A DNA stretch of 64,000 nucleotides from CAVROP01 sp050012175 (lineage in GTDB: Bacteria > Acidobacteriota > Terriglobia > UBA7540), in assembly GCA_050012175.1 (NCBI GenBank), contig JBEKHR010000028.1, positions 1 through 64,000 on the forward strand, in the 5' to 3' direction. Under the pieces are notes generated by a model, which saw only the letters and a list, made by a program, of their open reading frames with translations, searched no databases and had not been told where the DNA came from. A program made the translations under genes and the position numbers. Of the stretch, positions 1 to 8,710 are shown piece by piece; positions within the stretch are counted from its first letter, which is position 1; each line of letters opens with the position of its first letter.

Positions 1-47
1 GGCTCTCGCTACTGAAGTTGGAGGTCCTTTGATCGGGGCCACCAATG

Positions 48-78
48 AAAAACCCCGGTTGCGCAAACAACCGGGGTT
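48..78 (-). terminator. Rho-independent terminator, minus strand
   Basis: An 11-bp perfect stem (51-61 with 68-78, loop CGCAAA) is flanked on its left by five A, so read on the minus strand it is a GC-rich hairpin followed by five T. It would stop leftward transcription. The plus-strand side has no T run. No minus-strand gene directly to its right was recognised, so its client is unknown. Confidence 0.55.
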
Positions 79-595
79 CTCCTCTGTACGCCTCCCGGAA
101 CCTATCCTACCAAATCCTACTGCCTCCGAAAGCGCCTGCGGCGATGATATTCAGAGCCAAAAATCGCCTGCGGCGATGATGATGACTCACTCTCCAAGAC
201 CGGCCTGTGTGCAAATTTCTACGTTTCTACGTGATTGCCGACATTCTTCAGGGGTGTAGAGATTATTTGATGAACCGCTTCTAGTCCATCGTCTGTCTGC
301 CACGCAAAATGGCATTGTTGTAGTGTTGTGGCTGCATCGCCTCTGTCGCCCTAGCCTGGGGATTGCGCTGATCCGCCACTGGTTGAAGTTGTTGAGGATT
401 GATGACCAAAGACTTCTCATGTTTGATCTTAATCCCCCCATATCTCCTGCAACTCTACATCGCCTATACCGTTGATCGTTATGCTTCCGCTGAGGTTCGC
501 CATTTTATTTTCCTTGTGCGCCCAAGACGGCACACTACCGTGCCAGCGCCGCTCTCGTTTTTCAGTGTTGAACGATTGGATGTTGAACGATTGGA
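79..595. other. Intergenic, no gene recognised
   Basis: No frame here looks like a protein. It holds a twice-used 16-base string (CGCCTGCGGCGATGAT near 134 and 167) and a direct repeat of GTTGAACGATTGGA around 566-593, just before the promoter candidate. Confidence 0.5.
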
Positions 596-624
596 TTGAC
601 ACTGCGGGGAACATGTGTTATACA
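596..624 (+). promoter_or_regulatory. Sigma-70-type promoter candidate
   Basis: TTGACA (596-601), a 17-bp spacer and TATACA (619-624) lie about 88 bases before the ATG at 712. The -35 box is a perfect consensus match and the -10 matches four of six positions. It is correctly placed for the GGDEF-like gene. Confidence 0.5.
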
Positions 625-711
625 AAGCGTGGTCAACGCATGCTAGTTCTGATGCTATCGAATTGCTAAAGGCAGAGAGTGCGTCCGCTTTTCCTCCACA
701 AGAGGCCTTCA

Positions 712-1455
712 ATGGATTTGTTTGACAAGGTCGACCCGAAGACGCTCGATCGCCGTCACTGGCAATTGTCGATGCTTTCGCTCGGGATGATTCTCGTCCT
801 GGGAGCGGGTATGGCCTTGCTTATGTATCCTGCCGTTTTTGGCGGGCCCACTACACGGACTTTGTTCTTTGGCTTCTGTGCGTTGTGTGTGCTCATGATC
901 GCCTACTTGGTGGACCGGCAATATGTCGTTTACCGGCTGCGCAAGAATGTGGTCGAGCAGCAAGCGCAAATCGCGCGCCTCCGCCAGGAGGCGAGCGCTA
1001 ATTTGCTAGGAACCATGCCGGGTTTCAGTCGTTTTCAGGATCGGCTGACCATGGGTTTTCGCCGTGCAGCCCAGATCGGCGAGCCACTTTCTCTTGTACT
1101 CGTGCGTCTGAAACCTTCGCCTGCGGTCGACAGCCCAGGGGATATCTCTATAGCGCTTATGGACGCAGCTAAGGTGCTCCTCCGCAAGCTGCGCACGGAT
1201 GACTCACTCTACCTTTTGTCCTCGAGTGTGTTCGGCATCGTCTTGCCCAACACGTGTCGAGCTGATATGAACCGAGTCGTCGACCGGGTTACGGAAGGCC
1301 TCACTGACGCTTCCGGCGCTGGCAACGGTTTCTCGTTCGATGTCCAAGTGGTTAACTATCCGGAGCAAGCCTCGACTGCTTCCGAGATGGAACGCATAGC
1401 TGACGCTTTTTCACTTCGTAAGGGATCAGCGGCCGGAAAGGCTGAGGCAGTATAA
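712..1455 (+). CDS. Membrane protein with degenerate GGDEF-like domain
   Basis: About 247 aa from ATG 712; an upstream in-frame start at 679 is less likely because the conserved-looking protein begins MDLFDKVDPK. Two hydrophobic segments (roughly residues 22-45 and 55-75) are followed by a short helical linker. The C-terminal ~150 residues have the layout of a diguanylate cyclase fold: a GFSRFQDRL start, an LSLVLVRL strand, a DDSLYLLSSSVFGIVLP strand pair and a final VVNYPE strand. The GGDEF catalytic signature is absent (the matching strand reads SSSVFGIVLP), so cyclase activity is unlikely. It may be a signalling scaffold, or a nucleotide-binding or structural relic. It stands alone, with converging mobile-element remnants downstream. 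Confidence 0.6.
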   Translation: MDLFDKVDPKTLDRRHWQLSMLSLGMILVLGAGMALLMYPAVFGGPTTRTLFFGFCALCVLMIAYLVDRQYVVYRLRKNVVEQQAQIARLRQEASANLLGTMPGFSRFQDRLTMGFRRAAQIGEPLSLVLVRLKPSPAVDSPGDISIALMDAAKVLLRKLRTDDSLYLLSSSVFGIVLPNTCRADMNRVVDRVTEGLTDASGAGNGFSFDVQVVNYPEQASTASEMERIADAFSLRKGSAAGKAEAV

Positions 1456-1649
1456 GAACAATTGTGCCCTCCGGCAGTGCGATCGAAGCCCTCCGCTTCC
1501 AAGGGTTCCTGCGCCCCATGAACTTCCCGCCGTAAGATCGCTCTCGGCCTTTGGCTCCCGCGTTTCTTGCGTCTGCCTCCGATGCCATTCCGTCCCGTAC
1601 AGGGCGGTTTGGGCTTGTTGCAAACTCTGACCGCTGGGACTGAATAGAA

Positions 1650-1835
1650 AAGCTGCCCGTGCTCAGCCATGTGGCAGTAAGCGCAGAGCGTCACGAGATT
1701 CTCGAGTGAATCATTACCCCGCTGGCTCCTCTTGATCTTGTGATGCACCTGGAGATTTTCCACCGAGCCGCACTTTTGGCATCACCATCCGTCTCGCTCC
1801 AGCACCCGCTTCATCAACCGCCGGAAGCCTGTAAC
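1650..1835 (-). pseudogene. HNH endonuclease fragment with in-frame TGA
   Basis: Read leftward from about 1835, the frame gives FRRLMKRVLERDGW, then TGA at 1784-1782, then CQKCGSVENLQVHHKIK and later NLVTLCAYCH. This is a complete HNH zinc-finger nuclease core (CxxC, the LQVHH histidines, NLVTLC..CH) interrupted once. Relatives usually have Arg after the GW, so a CGA-to-TGA change explains the stop. The ATG nearest the core is at 1814. It lies just downstream of the recombinase stop and was probably coupled to it. It is either a dead gene or a sequence error. Confidence 0.6.
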
Positions 1836-1851
1836 ATTCTGCTCCTCCTCG

Positions 1852-3949
1852 CTAACTGCCTGAAAACATTGCCTGCTGCTCTTCAGCGATTTGAGTTTGC
1901 GGGGTGCGAATTCGATTCTTAATCCTGGTGACCGCCTGTCGCACCTTCTCTGAATCCAGCGCATCGACCGGAATCTCCCACGGCGCGTACGGCACCACTT
2001 GACGTGCGGGCAGTATCTTTTCGCTGACCATCCGACGCACACTCGCCGGACTGACCTGCAGGCGCTGCGCGGCTTCCTCCAGAGTCACCTCGCGCTGAGG
2101 GTAATTCGGATCGAAGCCCGGCAGATGATGGTGATGGCGGAGAGAGTAGACGCGATCCTTCGTCCAGGTGTTGCCAACCCCGGTCTTCATTTCCAGCCGG
2201 TTGAGCGTGGCGGCGATCAATTCGTCAGGGAACCTCCCCGCCATCTGCCGAATGATCTCGACCGCCTCCAGGCTCGTGCACCAACGGTGTTGGCCCGTCT
2301 GGCGCTTCTTTACGCGCAGTTCGGAATGGCGTCCGCCCGCCCAGTGAATCAACAGCACGACCTCACGGCTCTCCTCCTCCACGTCGGCCACGATCTCCTC
2401 GATGAGGATGCGGACGATTCGTTGTTTGACCCGCAGGTCGGTGGAGGGTGAATTCCAGATGGCCGGCAGGTCCTGCGCCAAGCTCAGCAGCAGTTCCTTG
2501 TCCGGCAGGGGCGCGGCCTTGATCCCGCGATCGAACTTCTCCAGTCTCTCTTCCAGATCGCCCGCCTTCTGCAAGGCCGCATTCCAACGAGCCTCGAGTT
2601 CGGCCGCGACCAGGCGCTGATCGGGATCGACCGCTTCATAGCGCCGCTCGGCCAGCCGGGCCTCATAGCGAGCTTGCTGGACCTCCAGTTCGATGGCTTT
2701 GCGCAAATCTTGGCGTTGCTGTCGCATGTGCTCGGCCGCTTCCAGCGCTGCCTGCACCGCGTTGCCGCCGATGGCGCGAAGCACCTCTTTCGCCACCGCT
2801 TCATCGATCCACAAGCCCCCAAAGGCGATGCACCGCGCTCCCCCGTAGCAGCGATGTTGATCAGTGCACTCATAGCGAGGCAGAACGGCGCCGCCTCGGC
2901 CGCAATAGGAAGTATGAAGCATATGCCCGCAGCGCCGACACCGCAGCAAGCCGCAAAGCAGCGCGCGGCCCCCGCGGCCGGCCTTCGCCTCCCCGTCGGA
3001 CTTCATGTGAGCATTCGCCGCAATCATCGCTTGATTCCGTTCGTATTGCTCCCAGGAAATGTATCCGGGATGATGGTCCCGAATCAAGACCGTCCATTCC
3101 GATCGCGGTTTCATATGCCCGTTACTCTTGCGCGCCCGGCCCTCCACGATCTCCACTCGCACCTCTCTCCGACCGAAGGCGTAGGCGCCCGCATAGAGGG
3201 GATGAGCGAGCATCACGCAGAGGTTGTGGTAAACCGGTCGTTTCCATTCGACCGGGGCTCCACCCCTACCCCCTGAGGCAACCGGCAGAGGAAGCTTCTG
3301 CTGACGGAACCAGATCAGAACTTGCCGAATACTCCCCAGTTCGGTCATCTTACGAAAGACCAGTTCCAGGGCCTGCTGCACCCGCTGATCGGGATCCTTC
3401 TCGATCTGGCCGGTCGAGGTCCAACGAAAACCGGCGGGAAGACGGAACTGCATCTCGCCCCGGCGAGCCTTCTGCCGTCTCGCCTCGAGCAACCTCTGCC
3501 GCAACACACGAAGCTCAAACTCCGCCATGGAGCCCTTCAGCCCTAGCAGCAGGCGGTCGTTGGTGAGGTTCGGGTCGTAAACTCCATCCGGGTCAATGAC
3601 CACGGCCTTCACCATGCCACACAATTCGATCAGATAGTGCCAGTCGCGACCGTTGCGCGCCAGCCGCGACGCCTCAATACAGAGCACCCCCCCCTACCTC
3701 GCCGCTGCACACCTCAGCGACCAGCCGCTGAAAACCCGGGCGCTCGACCAATCCCGAACCCGTGCGCCCAAGGTCTTCATCAATCACCACCACATTTTGA
3801 AAACCCAAGGCGCGGGCCTGGTCCGCCAAGCCGTACTGGCGGCGCGTGCTCTCCTGATGGTGCAGGACCTGGTCGGGGGTGGACTGACGGATATAGACCA
3901 GGGCTCGCCGACGCAGATGATCAACGGTTAGCTTCGGGTTCATCTCCAC
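1852..3949 (-). pseudogene. Large serine recombinase, split by +1 frameshift
   Basis: The N-terminal part starts at ATG 3949 and contains the resolvase motif YIRQSTPDQ, with the catalytic Ser, followed by a typical resolvase core up to about 3687. The frame then shifts into the rest of the protein (IEASRLARNGRDW, the recombinase domain, a CxxC zinc ribbon at CRRCGHMLH, a coiled-coil stretch and a C-terminal helix-turn-helix with LEEAAQRLQVSP) and ends at 1852. The junction is a run of eight G (eight C on the plus strand near 3687-3694); seven would restore a single frame of about 698 aa. Joined, it has the size of a full large serine recombinase. Such enzymes cut and rejoin DNA at specific sites through a phosphoserine link. 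Whether the shift is real, slippage-corrected or a homopolymer error cannot be told from the sequence. Confidence 0.8.
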
Positions 3950-4112
3950 CTCCGTTGACTTGAAACTGGGCGTGGGGGTGAGCCGCGTCGATCAAGAGTT
4001 CCACCAGTGCGAGAGCCAGTTCCCTCTCTTTCTCTTTGGGAACCGCCAGCGCCGGGAGATCCAGGAGCGGCAGATTGAACTGCAGATGGGGCAACTTCGT
4101 GGGTGGCTTCAT
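3921..4112 (-). CDS. Small accessory protein of recombinase element
   Basis: 63 aa, overlapping the recombinase start by 29 bases, so probably translationally coupled. Its centre reads LPALAVPKEKERELALALVE, a short amphipathic helical protein of a type I recall sitting just before serine recombinases in other soil bacteria. Function is unknown. It also overlaps the C-terminal half of the upstream 135-aa frame, so the real end of one of the two is uncertain. Confidence 0.45.
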   Translation of the reverse strand: MKPPTKLPHLQFNLPLLDLPALAVPKEKERELALALVELLIDAAHPHAQFQVNGGGDEPEANR

Positions 4113-4347
4113 GGGCTTCCTCCTGAAGAGATGTCTTCAGCGAAGCCTTATCGCAATCAGCAGGAAGTCGCAAGGTGGTGAGCAGATCGCGAAGTTCATA
4201 GAGCGCCTCGACCGCCACCAAGGGAGGGCCGAGTGAGAACTGCGCGCATTCCGGATTCAACATCCACGCCGGAACCGCAAGGGTGGTACTATCCGGAACA
4301 CGACAGACGAAATACTCTCCTTGGCGCGTCCTCTTTCGGTCATACAC
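3940..4347 (-). CDS. DUF5372-like accessory protein, possibly 5'-truncated
   Basis: The first usable in-frame start is GTG 4347, but protein-like sequence in the same frame continues upstream to about 4400 (the segment WHPLFGNSLFVYDR precedes it), with no ATG, GTG or TTG before an in-frame stop. The combined sequence (HPLFG, then GEYFVCRVPD, then LAVPAWML, then EALYELRDLLTTLR) resembles small beta-rich proteins found before serine recombinases, sometimes labelled DUF5372; I am only moderately sure of that name. The C-terminal half past residue ~70 is low complexity and overlaps the next ORF. The start codon may have been lost. Confidence 0.4.
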   Translation of the reverse strand: MYDRKRTRQGEYFVCRVPDSTTLAVPAWMLNPECAQFSLGPPLVAVEALYELRDLLTTLRLPADCDKASLKTSLQEEAHEATHEVAPSAVQSAAPGSPGAGGSQREREGTGSRTGGTLDRRGSPPRPVSSQRRWR

Positions 4348-4470
4348 AAAAAGAGAATTTCCAAAGAGGGGATGCCACCTATAATAAATGGTGACTGCTT
4401 CAAAATGATGGGTATTATGTAACTGCTTTCCGGTAAATCTGCTTCCCCAGCTTGATCCGCTTTACCTTCC

Positions 4471-5031
4471 TCAACATCTTTGCACAGGCTCCAGTTCAGC
4501 CCCTCCGGCTTGGCCACGAAGCCCGGCCTGGTAATCTGGCGGCAAAAGGCTAACCAGCCGATGAATCACTAACAAGATCTCCTCCGGCGTCGACTCTTCC
4601 GTCCGCCCTGCCAGAAAATCCGCACAGACCAGCTCCAGACAGTACCCCCTCGAGCGCTCCGTCCCCACCATCCGCGAGGCTACATATAGAGCCCTTTCCA
4701 CCACGGGCAGCTGGCTCTCGAACAGTTTGAAGTAAACCATTTCGTAGGGCTCGTAATCTTCCCCCGTAAAGTACTTGTAGACCTCTTCCTTCAGCTCCTG
4801 CTTGGTCGACTCCTTGGCCTTGTGCAACCAGGTTGCACAGTCAAAATGCCTGCCTTCGCTCCGCGCCACTTTCGCCAGTTCCAACGCCTTCGACCAGCCC
4901 AGTGCTTCGATCTCTGGCGCCGGGATTTGCCTTAGCTGATCGTGGATCGATATCAGGTAATATGCCTTCCGCCGGGAGTCCGGAAACTTCTCCTCCAGGT
5001 ATGCCTCAAAGCTCTTGTACCCCAACCGCCC
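4471..5031 (-). CDS. Conserved hypothetical, 5'-truncated by IS110 remnant
   Basis: About 184 aa of a helical protein. The frame stays open upstream of the first possible start (LGRLGYKSFEAYL), and the coding signal stops exactly where IS110 sequence begins on the other strand near 5033, so the true N-terminus is missing. Recognisable blocks are the GYKSFEAYLEEKF start, SRRKAYYLISIHDQL, GWSKALELAKVAR and the FDCATWLHKAKE segment. I recall similar helical proteins from mobile and conjugative contexts but know no function. The last ~25 residues are Gly/Gln rich and may be non-native. Confidence 0.45.
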   Translation of the reverse strand, partial: GRLGYKSFEAYLEEKFPDSRRKAYYLISIHDQLRQIPAPEIEALGWSKALELAKVARSEGRHFDCATWLHKAKESTKQELKEEVYKYFTGEDYEPYEMVYFKLFESQLPVVERALYVASRMVGTERSRGYCLELVCADFLAGRTEESTPEEILLVIHRLVSLLPPDYQAGLRGQAGGAELEPVQRC

Positions 5032-5032
5032 A

Positions 5033-5400
5033 AGATTCTGGAGATGTACGGGTTAGAGGTGAGAGTGGTGAACGCCCGCTACACCAAGACGCTGCCGGGG
5101 CGGAAGACGGACGTGCAAGAGTGCCAGTGGTTGCAGAAGCTGCACACCTTCGGGTTACTGAACAACTCATTTCTGCCCTACGAGGAGACTCGAGTGCTGC
5201 GCACCTACTTACGGCAGCGGGAGAATCTGGTGGCGGCCGACGGAACCTGCATGCAGCATATCCAGATGGCGCTGACGGAGATGAATGTGCAGTTGGCGAA
5301 CGTCATTAGCGACCTGATTGGGGTCGCGGGGATGGCCAACCTGCGCGTCCGGATAGGGGCACCCAAAGCCATCACCGCCATGGCCCACAAACTGGATTCA
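5033..5400 (+). pseudogene. IS110-family transposase remnant, internally deleted
   Basis: In one frame: ILEMYGLEVRVVNARYTK, then LPGRKTDVQECQWLQKLHTF (the DEDD-domain part typical of IS110, with the KTD and the acidic residue after it), continuing to NVISDLIGVAGMA. This runs directly into RIGAPKAITAMAHKL, which in full IS110 transposases lies near the C-terminus. So the N-terminal ~50 residues, the central DNA-binding and Ser-containing domain and the tail are missing. It is joined at 5033 to the truncated hypothetical on the opposite strand. Confidence 0.65.
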
Positions 5401-5425
5401 ACTCCAATCCCCTCCGTTTCGTGCG

Positions 5426-5690
5426 GTGGTGTTTCAGTCTCCAACTGCCTATGACGCTGCGAATCTCTATCTATTGGCCTCTGCTGCAGGGCTTAAAGGA
5501 AATGTATGGATCACAGCTAATGTAGGCGCAACATCTCCTGCAGAAGGAGGGCTAGCTGTGGCATTTACAAGCCCTAATATGGGCGCCTTTACAGTGCCCC
5601 ATGCTCTTGCTAGAACGCCCTCATTCGCCGCACTCCAAGTGTAAGCAGCGACGCCTTGGCTCTTTACGCCGACCCGGGGATCGCCTACAA
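5426..5690 (+). pseudogene. Possible phage-tail-fibre-like fragment
   Basis: The frame from 5426 to 5644 reads like the C-terminal part of a tail or adhesin protein (AYDAANLYLLASAAGLKG, then the segment GAFTVPHALARTPSFAAL, resembling the 'tVpHgLgrtPsfa' motif of phage tail proteins). It stops at 5642; a +1 shift there gives VSSDALALYADPGIAYNG as plausible continuation. No complete gene is present. The assignment rests on motif flavour only. Confidence 0.25.
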
Positions 5691-5900
5691 TGGTGTCTTC
5701 CGGCCTTGTCGAGTTGTTCTTTAGATTGCTATCCTCTATTTGCATATTACCGTTCCAGTGGAGGAAGGCGGGGAATCTGAAGATCACCGAGGTGGGAACG
5801 CGCGTCGTCGAGTGGCATGGCGATGAGGGATCACTTCCCGCTGTCCCATTCAAGGCGACCTGGCTCGGATGCCGGTAAGAGGAGGAGATTTCAACGGTCT

Positions 5901-6698
5901 ATGAGCAGGGTGGCCATTGCGATCCAAAAGCTCACCAAGACGTTCTCAGTCGGGAAATTCCTCCAGACACTTCAAAAGAATCCCCCAAAGAAGGGGGGGA
6001 CGGAGGTGTTGAAAGGGATCAGCCTGGAAGTCTTTCAAGGCGAGGCGCTGGGAATGGTGGGGCCGAACGGGGCGGGGAAGACTACGTTGCTGGAGATTCT
6101 CTCCACCCTTTTGCTTCCCACCAGCGGAGAGGCCACAATATGCGGTTACGACGTAGTGAGGGAAGCCGGGCAGGTCAGAAAGGTGGTCAGCTATTGTCCG
6201 TCCGCGTCAGAGAATTTCTATCCGCGCTTGACGGGAATGAGAAATATGGAGTTCTTTGCGCTGCTGAATGATTTATCGCCTCGAGAAGCCAGGGAAAGAA
6301 TCCAAACGGTATTCGACCTGATGGAATTGGAGGCCGGCAGCGACGTTCCTTTTCAACTGTACTCGGAAGGGATGAAGCATAGGCTGGCCCTGGCCCGAGC
6401 GCTTCTGACTGACCCTGAACTGTTGCTTCTTGATGAGCCGACTCGGAGTCTTGACCCGGTGTTGCAGGGGGAGATTCGCAAGTTCCTGCGGGAACGGGTG
6501 GTGGCTAAGCTTGGCAAAACGGTGCTGCTGGTCACCCACAGTCTGCTGGAAGCCGAACAAGTGTGCGATCGGCTGGCAATTCTGCATCGCGGGCAAATCG
6601 TGAGAATTGGAACGCCCGAGGAAATCAAGAAAGCCTTCGGCGGGGAGGACTTGACGGCGGCCTTCGAGAGGGCGGTGGGAGCGACCTCATGCCAGTAG
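5901..6698 (+). CDS. ABC-2 type transporter ATP-binding protein
   Basis: 265 aa from ATG 5901, with a purine-rich GAGGAG about 13 bases upstream; an earlier in-frame start at 5817 would add a non-conserved Arg-rich leader. Walker A is GPNGAGKTT, the signature segment is YSEGMKHRLALARAL, Walker B is LLLLDEP and the switch His is in LVTHSLLEAEQ. The Q-loop Gln is replaced (SYCPSASENFYPRLTG), and the signature is YSEGM rather than LSGGQ, as in DrrA-like exporters. It powers the permease encoded next, whose start overlaps its stop by 10 bases. It lies next to a RiPP-like operon, so export of the peptide product or immunity is a fair inference. Confidence 0.88.
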   Translation: MSRVAIAIQKLTKTFSVGKFLQTLQKNPPKKGGTEVLKGISLEVFQGEALGMVGPNGAGKTTLLEILSTLLLPTSGEATICGYDVVREAGQVRKVVSYCPSASENFYPRLTGMRNMEFFALLNDLSPREARERIQTVFDLMELEAGSDVPFQLYSEGMKHRLALARALLTDPELLLLDEPTRSLDPVLQGEIRKFLRERVVAKLGKTVLLVTHSLLEAEQVCDRLAILHRGQIVRIGTPEEIKKAFGGEDLTAAFERAVGATSCQ

Positions 6699-7483
6699 TC
6701 TGGAAAGCTTGGGCCTTCTTCAAGCGCGACCTGATTACGGACCTCAGTTACAAGCTTTCCTTCGCCTTTCAAGTGGTGGATATCCTGGTGAGTATCGGAG
6801 CGTTTTATTTCCTGGCTCGGATCCTGGGCAAAGGAGCTTATCGGGGCTACGAGCCCTTCCCCTTCATCCTGGTGGGAATGGCCGTCAACGGCTATATGAC
6901 TACCTCTCTGGTTTGCTTCGCGCAGGCCATCCGGGGGAATCAGCCGCTGGGCACGCTGAAGATGGTCCTGGTCACGCCGACCTCCCCCGTGGCGTTCGTG
7001 CTTTTTTCTTCGCTCTACCCGTTTGTGCGCGCCGCCCTCGATGCCGTGTTCTACCTGCTTGCCGGAACGATGTTTGGACTGTCGCTGGGCCGGGTGAACC
7101 TTCTGGCCGTGCTGCTGATTTTCCTCTTATCGGTCGCGGCCTTCAGCAGCATCGGAATCCTTTCGGCGACCTTCACCCTGGTCTTTAAGCGGGGTGACCC
7201 CTTCTTGTGGCTTTTCGGAGGGCTTTCCTGGCTGTTAGGAGGCGTGTTCTACCCGCTCGAGGTTCTGCCGCGTTTTCTTCAGCACGCTGGTCAGCTCCTG
7301 CCCATCACCCACGCCCTGGTAGGGATGCGGGCGGCGCTCCTGCACAACGCCTCCATCCTCGAGCTGCTTCCCCAGATCGGAGTGTTGGGGCTGTTCGCTC
7401 TGGTCGGTTTGCCATTAAGCCTGCTGGCCTTTCACTTGGGTGTCCGTTGGGCAAGGATCACCGGCACGCTCAGCCACTTCTGA
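6689..7483 (+). CDS. ABC-2 type transporter permease
   Basis: 264 aa starting at ATG 6689 inside the end of the ATPase gene. Six hydrophobic segments are visible, beginning with a short cytoplasmic MPVVWKAWAFFKRDL N-terminus, and a WLLGGVFYPLEVLP loop typical of ABC-2 membrane subunits lies before the last segments. It forms the membrane channel of the exporter. The substrate is not shown by sequence; context points to the neighbouring peptide system. It is followed after 6 bases by the nucleotidyltransferase gene. Confidence 0.85.
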   Translation: MPVVWKAWAFFKRDLITDLSYKLSFAFQVVDILVSIGAFYFLARILGKGAYRGYEPFPFILVGMAVNGYMTTSLVCFAQAIRGNQPLGTLKMVLVTPTSPVAFVLFSSLYPFVRAALDAVFYLLAGTMFGLSLGRVNLLAVLLIFLLSVAAFSSIGILSATFTLVFKRGDPFLWLFGGLSWLLGGVFYPLEVLPRFLQHAGQLLPITHALVGMRAALLHNASILELLPQIGVLGLFALVGLPLSLLAFHLGVRWARITGTLSHF

Positions 7484-7489
7484 GGAATC

Positions 7490-8665
7490 ATGTCTCCCGA
7501 AGATGAACTGTGTTTGTTGCTGGCTCGCGCCCAGCTTTCACCCGAGGCGCGGGAGCGCGCACTGAGCCTGCTGGCGGGCCCGTTGCAATGGCCTCGGCTT
7601 TTCGAACGCGCCAGGAGATACGGGATTTTTCCCCTCCTCTATGCTCGCCTCCGCACGCTTGGCTTTCCCGGTGTCCCCGACCCCGTTCGCTCGGAATGGT
7701 CGAAGATCTTCCGCTTCAACGCGATTCAGAACGAGCTTCTCGCCAGGGAGTTGGCCCGGATTCTCCGGCTACTCGGTGACGCTGGAATACCCGTCATGCC
7801 GCTGAAAGGCATCGCCCTGGGAGAGTCACTGTACGGCGACGCCGCTCTCCGCGTTTGCGCCGACATCGACGTCCTCGTTCCCCCCCGCCATGCAATTGAG
7901 GCTTTCCACGTCGTCGTGTCCTCCGGCTATCAACCGGAGTTCACTCAGCCACGTCTCCTGGACCTTGTGGTGCGCTATGGCAAACACTTCGTCCTGACGC
8001 GACAGGACCGCCTGCGTGCCTACACGCTTGAACTTCATTCCGGTCTCCTGTGGGGAGGGCAACTGGAGCGCGAGTTGCTCGAGGCAATCTGGTCAGAGGC
8101 GGATCACAAAAGCTTCTACGGAGTCCCTGCCTTCGCCTTGAGCGCGGAGTGGGAGTTTCTCTACCTCGCGGTGCATGCCGCCCAGCACGGCTGGCTTTCT
8201 CTCACCTGGTATGTGGACCTTGACCGGATATGTCGCCGTGGGGCGATCGACTGGAAAAAGGCGAACGAAAAAGCGAAGTGGTTGGGCTGGGAGGCGGCAA
8301 TTCAATCCAGCCTCGTCGCTTGTGGCTCCCTCTTCGAGACACCCCTTGACCCCGCCTTTGGCTCCACACCGCCTCCCCGCCAGTCTAGTGTTTCGCCTCC
8401 TTCCGATCTCCAGGTGCCCTCGGAAAACCTTTTCTTGCTTCGGTTGCTTAAAACACCAGCCCGAAAGCTCCGCTATCTCGCCATTCGCCTCCTGGTGCCG
8501 ACGCCGGCCGATTGCAAATTCCTTCCTCTCCCCGACTCGCTCTTTTTCCTTTATTACGCCTTGCGGCCTTTCCGCGTCGCCTGCCAGACCGCATGGTCGT
8601 TCGGTGAAGCCGGCATAAAAAGCCTCTGGCGCGCGCTTCACCAGCGCGCCGGAAACGCCGAATAG
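7490..8665 (+). CDS. PF14907-type nucleotidyltransferase family protein
   Basis: 391 aa. The core is MPLKGIALGESLYGDAALRV followed by ADIDVLVP, the G-then-DxD pattern of the uncharacterised nucleotidyltransferase family (PF14907), with an H.AQHGW segment and a C-terminal helical part rich in aromatic residues. Relatives often sit in lasso-peptide and PqqD/HPr-kinase clusters, where they are proposed to modify the peptide; this is family context, not proof. RBS-like GAGGAAT precedes ATG 7490. It forms one operon with the exporter and converges on the radical SAM gene 45 bases away. Confidence 0.75.
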   Translation: MSPEDELCLLLARAQLSPEARERALSLLAGPLQWPRLFERARRYGIFPLLYARLRTLGFPGVPDPVRSEWSKIFRFNAIQNELLARELARILRLLGDAGIPVMPLKGIALGESLYGDAALRVCADIDVLVPPRHAIEAFHVVVSSGYQPEFTQPRLLDLVVRYGKHFVLTRQDRLRAYTLELHSGLLWGGQLERELLEAIWSEADHKSFYGVPAFALSAEWEFLYLAVHAAQHGWLSLTWYVDLDRICRRGAIDWKKANEKAKWLGWEAAIQSSLVACGSLFETPLDPAFGSTPPPRQSSVSPPSDLQVPSENLFLLRLLKTPARKLRYLAIRLLVPTPADCKFLPLPDSLFFLYYALRPFRVACQTAWSFGEAGIKSLWRALHQRAGNAE

Positions 8666-8710
8666 TCCCCGGAAAGGCTCAGCGAGTGGCGCTGGGCGCC
8701 AAGCGCAGGG

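Larger units (their letters stand above)
1650..4440 (-). mobile_element. Degenerate serine-recombinase element
   Basis: A minus-strand block of two small accessory ORFs, a large serine recombinase and an HNH-nuclease fragment, in transcription order. The same small-ORF plus recombinase architecture is common in multi-gene serine-recombinase transposons of soil bacteria (family knowledge). Both the recombinase and the HNH ORF are broken, so the element looks inactive unless the frameshift is an assembly error. Ends could not be defined; no clear terminal inverted repeats or target duplication were recognised. Its left end abuts the 3' end of the GGDEF-like gene. Confidence 0.55.

Noticed and set aside
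1782..1784. TGA in the HNH gene as a recoded codon (selenocysteine or tryptophan)
   Set aside because: Relatives have Arg there, no SECIS-like hairpin is evident, and the neighbouring recombinase is also broken; decay or error is simpler.
5467..5853. 128-codon minus-strand frame in the IS/phage scrap region
   Set aside because: No motif; it lies over a plus-strand frame that reads more like tail-protein sequence. Neither is a complete gene.
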